A stretch of 64,000 bases of DNA, from contig JABCZK010000007.1 in assembly GCA_013289695.1 (NCBI GenBank), positions 1 to 64,000 of the forward strand. The letters are read 5' to 3'. The translations under genes were made by a program, and so were the position numbers. Shown here one piece after another: positions 6,128 to 13,256 of the stretch. The stretch is from Acidobacteriota bacterium (GTDB lineage Bacteria; Acidobacteriota; Terriglobia; Acidiferrales; UBA7541). Under the pieces are notes generated by a model that saw only the letters and a program-made list of their open reading frames with translations, was not told the DNA's origin and searched no databases. How positions within the stretch are numbered: position 1 is the stretch's first letter; every line of letters begins with the position of its first letter.

Positions 6128-8034
6128 GACGATACGACGCCGACGGGGGAATCCCAACGCTCGATGTGGCAGTTTCCGAGTTCATGAATGCCGAGGACCT
6201 CAAGCGGCTCGGCGCGCTCACCGGGCATAAACTGCCAACCAGGAAAGCCGATCTCGCTCAGGTCATCATTTGTCATCTGGAAGGTGAGCGTATCCGCACC
6301 GTCTGGCAAACTCTCGATGAGATCCAGCGAGCGGCTGTGGCCGAAGTAGTTTACTCGAGGTCGACACAGTTTCCGGCCGATAGGTTTCGCGCTAAATACG
6401 GTCAAGATCCTAACTGGGGGTCCGCCGACAAATATGGGTACGGCGGTAATCCGTCAGCGTTGTGCTTTTTCTTCTACGGCAACCGAATCATGCCAGACGA
6501 TCTCAAGGCTCGTCTGAAAACGTTCGTACCGCCTCCCGCCGAAAATAAAGTGCAGTCCCTCGAGCAGTTGCCAACTGTATACGACCAACCCTTCGAGCGG
6601 TGGAACTCAAAGAAGAAAAAGCAGGAGCACGGCAGCGAGCCGATTCAGATCGCGGTCCGCGAATCCGAACGTTCGGCCCAGCGAGAGCTCTTTTCCGTAC
6701 TTCGCCTCGTTGATGCCGGTAAAGTTACCGTGAGCGACAAGACGGGGAAAGCCTCTTCGGCGACCATCGAGGCAATCACCGCTGTTCTGGACAGTGGCGA
6801 CTACTACCCGTTCGTTCAGCCCCAGAACAAGTGGCATGATAAGAACGCAGGACCAATGCGTGCGTTCGCGTGGCCGCTACTCATTCAGGCAGGCGGCCTT
6901 GTGCAGCTGTCTGGCTCGAAGCTTCAACTCACGAGAGCCGGGCGGAAGGCACTTGCCGAACCGGCGGTACAGACCCTGAAAACCCTGTGGAAGAAGTGGA
7001 CCGACACCACGCTGTTCGACGAACTTTCTCGAATCGAGTGCGTGAAGGGTCAAACCGGCAAGGGCAAACATGGGCTGACCGCGGTATCATCGCGCCGTGA
7101 GGCAATTTCCAAGGTGCTCACGAACTGCCCAGTAGGGCGCTGGATCTCGACTGCTGAGCTGCTCAGGTTCCTGCGCGCTGCGGAAAATGACTTTGCGGTT
7201 TCGCGCAACCCTTGGAATCTCTACATCTGCGACTTGCAGTACGGTTCACTTGGCTACGCCGGCGCAGAGGGCATCCTTGAGGAGCGGTATATGCTCTGCC
7301 TTCTTTTCGAGTACGCCGCGACCCTGGGCCTCATCGACGCCGCTTTCATTCCCCCAGCTGGGGCGCGGCGCGACTACTGCGACCTGTGGGGGACCGACGA
7401 GCTTCCGTTCTTCAGTCGATATGACGGCCTCATGTTTTTCCGCGTCACTGCGCTTGGGGCCTACTCCCTTGGTGTGACGCAGAGTTACAAGTCTGCTCCT
7501 GTCGAGGTGAAACAAGTCCTACGAGTGCTTCCGAATTTGGAGATCGCGGCGATTGGCACGGATCTTGAACTGGGTGATCGCCTCGCCCTCGACGCCTGCG
7601 CCGTCCACACCTCCGACTTGATTTGGCGGCTCGAAGCGCGCCGGCTACTGGAAGCAACTGAGGGAGGCTCCTCGGTTGAAGAGGTTCGCGAATTTCTGGC
7701 GGCGCGTAACGGCGCGCCACTTCCTGACACGGTGACGCGTCTATTCGAGGACGTCGGTAATCGCTCTGCTCAGGTTCAAGATCGTGGCTTCGCCCGTCTC
7801 ATCGAGTGCGCAGATGCCGCGCTTGCGGCGCTCATCGCCCACGACACCAGAACGCGAAAGCACTGCTTGAGAGCGGGCGAATGTCATCTCGTGGTACCTG
7901 CGGGCTCAGAGACCGCATTCCGGCGAGGTCTCCGTGAGGTTGGCTATCTCGTTGCTCCCGCAAGTGCGCAAGTCGCGAATGGCGGACAGGCGACCGCAGC
8001 CAAGAAAACGATCCGACCACTAGCTGAGGCATAG
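6124..8034 (+). CDS. XPB N-terminal-like (Helicase_C_3 type) protein
   Basis: This 636-aa protein lacks helicase motifs such as Walker A or DExH. The C-terminal region, residues about 530-620 (FLAARNGAPLPDTVTRLFED, then GFARLIECADAALAALIA and a LRAGECHLVVPA strand), resembles the XPB/Ssl2 N-terminal-like domain found next to bacterial XPB helicases. Residues 15-80 look like a helical DNA-binding segment. In eukaryotic and archaeal XPB, a domain of this kind belongs to the helicase chain or its partners; here it is a separate gene ending 4 bp before the helicase. It probably forms a complex with that helicase and positions it on DNA. No catalytic residues are recognisable. Confidence 0.65.
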   Translation: MRRYDADGGIPTLDVAVSEFMNAEDLKRLGALTGHKLPTRKADLAQVIICHLEGERIRTVWQTLDEIQRAAVAEVVYSRSTQFPADRFRAKYGQDPNWGSADKYGYGGNPSALCFFFYGNRIMPDDLKARLKTFVPPPAENKVQSLEQLPTVYDQPFERWNSKKKKQEHGSEPIQIAVRESERSAQRELFSVLRLVDAGKVTVSDKTGKASSATIEAITAVLDSGDYYPFVQPQNKWHDKNAGPMRAFAWPLLIQAGGLVQLSGSKLQLTRAGRKALAEPAVQTLKTLWKKWTDTTLFDELSRIECVKGQTGKGKHGLTAVSSRREAISKVLTNCPVGRWISTAELLRFLRAAENDFAVSRNPWNLYICDLQYGSLGYAGAEGILEERYMLCLLFEYAATLGLIDAAFIPPAGARRDYCDLWGTDELPFFSRYDGLMFFRVTALGAYSLGVTQSYKSAPVEVKQVLRVLPNLEIAAIGTDLELGDRLALDACAVHTSDLIWRLEARRLLEATEGGSSVEEVREFLAARNGAPLPDTVTRLFEDVGNRSAQVQDRGFARLIECADAALAALIAHDTRTRKHCLRAGECHLVVPAGSETAFRRGLREVGYLVAPASAQVANGGQATAAKKTIRPLAEA

Positions 8035-8037
8035 CGC

Positions 8038-9726
8038 ATGGCCGCGGCCGCCAACAAGGCACTGATCGTCCAGAGCGACTGCAGCGTTCTACTCGAACTC
8101 GGTGCCCCACACGCTGATGACGCGCGAGCAGCCCTCGCACCCTTCGCTGAGCTCGTGAAGAGTCCGGAACACGTTCACACCTATCGGCTCACGCCGCTCT
8201 CCATATGGAATGCGCGATCAACCGGGCTGGCCGCCGAACAGATGGTCAAGGCTCTTCGGGAGCATGCCCGCTACCCGATACCATCGAACGTTGAGCAAGA
8301 AATCCTCCAGCTCGCAGCGCGGTACGGGCGGGTGGTCATCGCCCGCGACGGCAACATTCTACGCTGCAGTTGCCAAGACCACATCACAGCCGAGCGCATT
8401 GCGCGGGACAAGGGAGCAGGTCAATACCTGACCGATCGAATCAGCCCAACAGAGTTCCGAGTCGCTCCCGATGCTCGCGGCGTCCTAAAGCAGGCGCTCG
8501 TCGCTGCGGGCTATCCCGCAGAAGACTTGGCAGGCTACCTCCCCGGTGAACATCTCAATCTGGAGCTGCGCGCGAACTCGCTTTCGGGCAAGCCCTTTCA
8601 AGTGCGCGACTATCAGCGCCAGGCTGCCGAGGCATTCCATCTCGCTGGTTCAGAACGCGGGGGAAGTGGGGTCATCGTTCTGCCCTGCGGCGCAGGCAAA
8701 ACCATCGTGGGCTTGGCCGCCATGGACCTGGTGAAGCAAACAACTCTTGTGCTCGCGACCACTCTGACCTCGGTGAAGCAGTGGCGGCGCGAGCTTCTCG
8801 ACAAGACCTCGCTCAGGCAAGAGGACATCGCGGAGTACACCGGAGAGCGGAAGAACACTGGCCCGGTGACGCTCACAACCTATCAGATCCTCACTTGGCG
8901 GGGCGACCGAGCCGCGGAGTTTCCACACCTCGAGTTGTTTCGGGCGCGTTCCTGGGGGCTTATCATCTACGACGAGGTTCACCTCTTGCCCGCGCCGGTC
9001 TTTAGGGCCACTGCGGACCTCCAGGCGCGAAGGCGGCTCGGACTAACGGCAACGCTCGTACGCGAAGACGGTCGCGAGAGCGATGTCTTCGCCCTCATCG
9101 GACCAAAGCGTTTCGATGTGCCCTGGAAGGACCTCGAGCGACAAGCGTGGATCGCGACCGCCAGCTGCATCGAACTTCGCGTTCCCATGAGTGCCGAGCG
9201 GCGCATGGAATACGCGCTAGCCGAGCGACGATCTCAGTTCCGGGTTGCGGCAGAGAATCCGGCGAAGATGATCCATCTTCGTGAGCTGCTTGCACGGTAT
9301 CCTGATGCACGCGTCCTCGTCATCGGTGCGTATATCGACCAGGTTGAAACCATTGCGACGGAGATTGGCGCTCCGCTCGTCGCGGGGAAAACGCCGGAGA
9401 TCGAGCGAGAGCGGATCTACGAAAGGTTCCGGAAAGGCGAACTGCGCTGCATTGTGCTCTCCAAGGTTGGGAATTTTGCCATTGACCTGCCGGATGCTGA
9501 CTTGCTCATTCAGGTATCAGGTGCTTTCGGCTCACGTCAGGAGGAAGCCCAGCGGCTCGGACGCGTCCTCCGGCCCAAGTATGATGGACGCGCGGCGCGC
9601 TTCTTCACGTTAGTCTCCCGAGACACCAGGGAAGAGGAGTTCGCACACCATCGCAAGTTGTTTCTCACCGAACAGGGATATTCATACCAAGTACGTCTCG
9701 CCGAAGAGCTCAGCAAAGCTCGCTAA
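8038..9726 (+). CDS. XPB-type DNA helicase
   Basis: This 562-aa SF2 helicase has a Walker A PCGAGKT at residues 216-222, a DEVH box at 312-315, an LTATLVRED segment at 336-344 carrying the XPB-specific RED motif, and an arginine-finger motif VI QRLGRVLRP at 505-513. An N-terminal domain of about 180 residues precedes the motor. XPB enzymes unwind or translocate on DNA in a 3' to 5' direction, in repair or transcription. Bacterial copies are sporadic. It is the last gene of a cassette with HEAT-repeat, 105-aa and XPB-N-like proteins, within an island of toxin-antitoxin pairs, which makes a defence or mobile-element role plausible beside ordinary repair. Confidence 0.85.
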   Translation: MAAAANKALIVQSDCSVLLELGAPHADDARAALAPFAELVKSPEHVHTYRLTPLSIWNARSTGLAAEQMVKALREHARYPIPSNVEQEILQLAARYGRVVIARDGNILRCSCQDHITAERIARDKGAGQYLTDRISPTEFRVAPDARGVLKQALVAAGYPAEDLAGYLPGEHLNLELRANSLSGKPFQVRDYQRQAAEAFHLAGSERGGSGVIVLPCGAGKTIVGLAAMDLVKQTTLVLATTLTSVKQWRRELLDKTSLRQEDIAEYTGERKNTGPVTLTTYQILTWRGDRAAEFPHLELFRARSWGLIIYDEVHLLPAPVFRATADLQARRRLGLTATLVREDGRESDVFALIGPKRFDVPWKDLERQAWIATASCIELRVPMSAERRMEYALAERRSQFRVAAENPAKMIHLRELLARYPDARVLVIGAYIDQVETIATEIGAPLVAGKTPEIERERIYERFRKGELRCIVLSKVGNFAIDLPDADLLIQVSGAFGSRQEEAQRLGRVLRPKYDGRAARFFTLVSRDTREEEFAHHRKLFLTEQGYSYQVRLAEELSKAR

Positions 9727-9843
9727 GCTCGTCATCGCTTCTGGCTGCACTGGCGCGGAGGGCCCCAGGGCGATCCGTTTGGGGCATTTTGACGCAAGGT
9801 GTACATCGTGGTATTACTTCAAGAGAATTGTAATGGAGGCTCC

Positions 9844-10101
9844 ATGGAATCTGCAATCACCGTCAAGGGTCAGGCGACGATCCCGAAGGCTATTCGCGAA
9901 CATCTGCGGTTGAAGCCGGGAGATCGAGTCAAGTTCTTCGTGCATCCTGATGGCAGTGTGGTCCTCTTGCCGAAACTCCGTGCATCGGCCTTACGAGGCA
10001 TCATCAAATCGCGGCGCCGGCGGCCGGTGACCATCGTAGAGATGACGGAGGCCGCTGCTGAGGGTTCCGCCGGCGCCCGGCCGCGCGCGCGACGTCGATG
10101 A
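9844..10101 (+). CDS. AbrB/SpoVT-type antitoxin
   Basis: This 85-aa protein begins MESAITVKGQATIPKAIREH and has LKPGDRVKFFVHPDGSVVLLP, the swapped-hairpin AbrB DNA-binding domain. A basic, low-complexity tail follows (RPRARRR at the end). ATG 9844 is chosen because of the GGAGG ribosome site 9 nt upstream (TGGAGGCTCC). The gene overlaps the next start by 4 nt (ATGA). It should repress the operon and neutralise the PIN toxin. Confidence 0.88.
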   Translation: MESAITVKGQATIPKAIREHLRLKPGDRVKFFVHPDGSVVLLPKLRASALRGIIKSRRRRPVTIVEMTEAAAEGSAGARPRARRR

Positions 10102-10493
10102 TCGGACTCGACAGCAACATTCTCGTCCATTACCTTACCCAAGACGACGCGATTCAATCGCCGAGGGCGACGGAGATAATCGAACGCCGACTAACTGAGG
10201 GAAACCCCGGCTTTGTCAGTATCGTGGCGATGGTCGAGACCGTCTGGGTGCTCGACCGTGCCTACCGGCTAGCCGCCAATGAAATCGCTGCGGCCCTCGA
10301 GCGCGTGCTTCAGACCGATGTGCTCGTGGTGGAAAACGAGCAGGAGGTTTTCAGCGCCATGATTGCACTGAAAGAAGGACAGGGCTCGTTCGCCGCTGCT
10401 GTTATCGCAGCGCTCGGCACGAGAGCGGATTGTTCCTGCACCTTGACATTCGACCGTAAGGCGCTGCGGCTTCCGGGTTTCGAGTTTGCTTGA
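10098..10493 (+). CDS. vapC: VapC-family PIN toxin
   Basis: This 131-aa PIN-domain protein has D5 in MIGLDSNILVHYL, the conserved Glu in AMVETVWVL, and an Asp in TLTFDRKALRLPGF near the C-terminus. The family consists of Mg-dependent RNases. Length and motifs are normal, so it is probably functional. The ATGA overlap with the AbrB-type antitoxin indicates coupled translation. The pair differs in antitoxin class from the Phd-linked VapC at 3654, so the two are independent acquisitions. Confidence 0.88.
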   Translation: MIGLDSNILVHYLTQDDAIQSPRATEIIERRLTEGNPGFVSIVAMVETVWVLDRAYRLAANEIAAALERVLQTDVLVVENEQEVFSAMIALKEGQGSFAAAVIAALGTRADCSCTLTFDRKALRLPGFEFA

Positions 10494-10639
10494 GCCGCTC
10501 GCCCGCTGTCGAAAAGGGACCGCTTCACTTTGAGGATTCACTGCGCACAGTTTGCGAACGGCTTTCTATATGTGGGATAAACACCTGCGACGTCGACCCA
10601 GCCATTACAAAGCCTCGTGGCAAAAACAAAAAATGCGTG

Positions 10640-10675
10640 TTGAGTATTCTAAAGTTATACCTTAAAATACTCATA
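10640..10675 (+). promoter_or_regulatory. Leaderless promoter with inverted repeat
   Basis: TTGAGT (10640-10645), a 17-nt spacer and TAAAAT (10663-10668) precede ATG 10675 by 6 nt, so the transcript should begin at the start codon. An inverted repeat (GAGTATTCTAAAG at 10642-10654 against CTTAAAATACTC at 10661-10672) spans both boxes and would block polymerase when bound. The stretch is markedly AT-rich compared with its surroundings. Confidence 0.65.
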
Positions 10676-11883
10676 TGCGGTATATACCTCGAAATTTGGG
10701 CAATGTGGTCCGACAAGCCGTTCGGCATTTCCCGGCGTTGCTTGTAACAGGACCACGCCGCGCCGGAAAGACGACCCTCCTCCGCCAATTGTTCCCTAAG
10801 GCCCAATACGTGCTCCTGGAAGATCCCGACATTCAGGGAAGGATTCGCAGTGATCCACGTACTTTCCTCGAAGAGTTGCGTCCTCCTGTCGTATTCGACG
10901 AAATTCAAAATGCTCCCGAACTTCTCAGTTATGTGCGTACGCTCGTCGACGCGGCACCCCGCCGGATGGGGCAGTGGCTATTCACGGGATCGCAGGAAGC
11001 CCCGCTGATGCAGGGCATCACCGAATCGATGGCCGGCCGGGCCGCCATCCTGCAGCTTCTTCCTTTCAGTGTAGCGGAGACCCCTAAGGTGAATGTGCTT
11101 CACGGCGGCTTTCCAGAAGTATTGGCACGTCCGAAGTCCCGAGCGCTGTGGTTCGCTTCTTATCTCCAAACTTACTTGGAGCGGGACGTCCGCGCAATTA
11201 CGAACATACGTGATCTAGTGACGTTTCGTCGTTTTCTGGCGCTACTAGCCAGTCGGCACGGCCAAATTCTCAACAAGACAGATCTTGCCGCCCCCCTCGG
11301 AGTTTCCGTCCCGACGATCAGTGAGTGGCTACATATTCTCGAGATGACCGGCCAGGTCATAATTGTTCCCCCATATTTCGAGAATCTTGGGAAACGGCTC
11401 ATAAAGTCGCCGAAGGTCTTTTGGGGTGACTCTGGCCTTGCCTGCTACCTTTTGGGAATAACGTCGGAGCAAGAGCTTCGGCGCTCACCTTTTTGGGGGC
11501 AACTGTTTGAAGGCTTGGTCGCGGCGGAAATACTCAAGAGTCAGGCGAACCAGGGAGCGAGGAAAGAGCTCTACTACTTTCGCGACCAACAGAGCTTAGA
11601 GGTAGATTTTCTCATACCGAGACCGAATGCTGGGCTGTGGCTCATAGAATGTAAGGCTGGGAAAACCGTACGATCCGTTATGGCCGCTCCGCTTCTCTCT
11701 TTAGGCCGGGCGCTGGGCAAACGCTCAAAGCGCCTGATTATTGTGCACCGAAAGTCCCACTCGGGCCCGGCCACCGCGGCCATCGCCAGCGGCGTGGAAG
11801 CGATAGATTGGGAGCGATTCGTCGCGGAGCTAACTCACGACCACCGAGGGCGGGATAAGCGGGGCTTAATCAGTCAAAAATAG
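10675..11883 (+). CDS. AAA_14/DUF4143 ATPase
   Basis: This 402-aa protein has a Walker A GPRRAGKTTLLRQL near residue 26 and a Walker B-like PPVVFDEIQNAP near residue 70. A sensor-like LFTGSQ follows around residue 103. A winged-helix segment (LNKTDLAAPLGVSVPTISEW) occupies residues about 200-222, and the C-terminal DUF4143 nuclease-like domain contains EVDFLIPRP and LWLIECKAGK, which matches the D and ExK residues of PD-(D/E)XK folds. Such proteins are widespread in mobile and accessory regions and their role is unclear; some act like toxins. It stands alone with its own operator-controlled leaderless promoter. Its 3' end overlaps a dead PIN remnant on the other strand. Confidence 0.82.
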   Translation: MRYIPRNLGNVVRQAVRHFPALLVTGPRRAGKTTLLRQLFPKAQYVLLEDPDIQGRIRSDPRTFLEELRPPVVFDEIQNAPELLSYVRTLVDAAPRRMGQWLFTGSQEAPLMQGITESMAGRAAILQLLPFSVAETPKVNVLHGGFPEVLARPKSRALWFASYLQTYLERDVRAITNIRDLVTFRRFLALLASRHGQILNKTDLAAPLGVSVPTISEWLHILEMTGQVIIVPPYFENLGKRLIKSPKVFWGDSGLACYLLGITSEQELRRSPFWGQLFEGLVAAEILKSQANQGARKELYYFRDQQSLEVDFLIPRPNAGLWLIECKAGKTVRSVMAAPLLSLGRALGKRSKRLIIVHRKSHSGPATAAIASGVEAIDWERFVAELTHDHRGRDKRGLISQK

Positions 11884-11986
11884 TGCGGCAACTTCGGACA
11901 CCTTGACCCGCGTAGGTGTCGATGAGCTGCCGAACGCGTCGCCCCAGGACTGCGCGAATAAGGATGTTCGCACCGAGAACGATCAT
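11870..11986 (-). pseudogene. Truncated VapC remnant with mutated active site
   Basis: The frame reads MIVLGANILIRAVLGRRVRQ and ends after 38 residues. In intact relatives the fifth residue is the first catalytic Asp (LDANILIRAV). Here the codon is GGT, giving Gly, and the rest of the PIN domain is missing. It starts 1 nt after the stop of the antitoxin at 11988. The truncation point falls at the 3' end of the AAA_14 ATPase gene, so insertion of that gene probably removed the remainder. Confidence 0.75.
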
Positions 11987-11987
11987 T

Positions 11988-12269
11988 TCAGCGGGATGCG
12001 CTCTTCCCGCGGCGCCGCAGCTCCTTGAAATCGGCCACTGGTTCCTCCTCGTCAACATCCGCGAGTGCACTGGCAAGACGGTCCGCTGCTTCCTTCAGTT
12101 CGGACATATGGGCTGTCTTAGGACGCTTTCGACGCGTGGGAACGTAGACACCGAGAGTCTCGCCGCGCCGAGTGACAGCAACTGGAGTGTCCGATTCCAG
12201 GAAACTGGCGATCCGTTCGCGGAACTCGCGCACGCCGACTTTGATCGTGGTGATAAGGATGCTCCTCAC
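11988..12269 (-). CDS. Phd-family antitoxin, orphaned
   Basis: The frame contains ITTIKVGVREFRERIASFLE and TPVAVTRRGETLGVYVP, the Phd/YefM DNA-binding half, then an acidic ADVDEEEPVADFKEL tail. The start is uncertain. GTG 12269 lies 4 nt after a -10-like TACACT and would give a leaderless 93-aa protein. An ATG at 12296 would overlap the operator. A non-standard ATC start 7 nt after GAGGAG is also possible. Its toxin partner directly downstream is a dead fragment, so it may persist as an orphan antitoxin able to counter related toxins. Confidence 0.75.
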   Translation of the reverse strand: MRSILITTIKVGVREFRERIASFLESDTPVAVTRRGETLGVYVPTRRKRPKTAHMSELKEAADRLASALADVDEEEPVADFKELRRRGKSASR

Positions 12270-12276
12270 TCTTAGT

Positions 12277-12292
12277 GTACACTCATGTGTAC
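12277..12292 (-). promoter_or_regulatory. GTACAC-N4-GTGTAC operator of Phd antitoxin
   Basis: A perfect inverted repeat (GTACAC, TCAT, GTGTAC) lies directly 5' of the antitoxin. On the minus strand it overlaps a promoter-like TTACGA, 17-nt spacer, TACACT arrangement. This is the expected autoregulatory site. It is a different sequence from the ATAGCTAT operator of the other Phd gene, so the two antitoxins should not cross-regulate. Confidence 0.6.
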
Positions 12293-12487
12293 GCATTCGT
12301 AAGCGTGCCAGGATTCACGAGATTCGCTCTGTGAGGTCGACGCGGGTGGTGGACGATGACGTTTTTCAGTACTCGGCGCGACCTCGAGCTGAGAGCGCCG
12401 ACGCACTGTCCTGTGTAACCTACGGGGTATGGTGTCGCTCCTCGCCCCTATCAGGCGAAGATCTGGGTTCGAGCGGTTGCAGCCGAG

Positions 12488-12708
12488 TCGGTAACGGTAC
12501 GCGCTGTCATAAAAACGTAATACCAATGGCGGTGAATGGCGGCAAAATGCGAACGAAAGGTGAACAAAGAAGGAGAAAAGGATTCATCGGGTTTAGTCGC
12601 AACTTGCCGATTTCCTTCGATTATGGCCAACTCCGGCAAGTTCTGATGAAGTTGGTTGCTCAGCTGTTAACCGAAGGGTTGCTAGTTTGAATCTAGCCCG
12701 GGGAGCCA
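12488..12708 (+). repeat. 221-bp direct repeat, copy 3, with tRNA-Asn 3' half
   Basis: It is the same length as 1484-1704 and begins at the same base (TCGGTAACGG). It carries the shared 20-bp site at 12502-12521. The tRNA-Asn half has decayed more than copy 1: the anticodon stem reads TCAGC against CCGAA and the T loop is TTTGAAT instead of TTCGAAT. It marks the right end of the island; ordinary chromosomal genes begin after it. Bases 12297-12487, upstream of it, hold nothing recognisable. Confidence 0.85.
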
Positions 12709-13256
12709 TACTTCCTGTCCCAACTTGTAGCGATGGTTTTCGTCGCGCCTATGTGCTCCGCCGAAATGCAGTAAAATCGCTGCCACGATTGCGAATCGCA
12801 AAGCCGGGAAATTGACAGGCGGGGAGGCCTGCTGCGGCCACCAGGTTTCGCTCCAATGCCGAACTGACGTGACCGCTGCGACGTCTCGGCAACCAAAGCC
12901 GTGGTCCTCAGATTGCGACGATGCGACGAGACGCTGCATCGAAGCCAACTGAGATCCACAGGTTGTCGCGACAGACTTGAAATGAACAGAGCTGCCCAAT
13001 AATCGAGTGCGTTGTGTCTAGAGCGCGGTAAAACGCAGACCCGCGCAAAAACCCTTTCGGCGTTGGAGAGGTGTGTCAGGTATATTGAATGCTGGCCACC
13101 GCCCAGCCTCTAGATCAAGTAGGTCGGCTCACTGTTGGTTTATCCGCGGTGTCGCGAGCCGACGCTCAGTGCAGTGGAATAACGAATTGCGACATCCTGC
13201 TTATTGAAATGGCCGAGTAGTCCTAAATTCTTTCTGAATTGAAACTGGGATCGAAT
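12709..13256. other. Gene-free stretch right of the island
   Basis: About 550 bases between the third tRNA-Asn half and the response-regulator gene show no coding frame with a recognisable product, no tRNA and no strong terminator. The leader of the downstream gene probably lies here, but I cannot identify a convincing promoter. Confidence 0.4.

Noticed and set aside
1397..12526. Shared peptide RFYDSAYRYR in minus-strand frames near 1500, 4570 and 12500
   Set aside because: It is the translation of the 20-bp repeated site and its flanks; the frames have no other similarity, so it is a DNA repeat rather than a protein family.
12682..12999. Two overlapping minus-strand frames right of the third tRNA half
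   Set aside because: They have no ribosome site or family pattern, and one ends in translated tRNA sequence.
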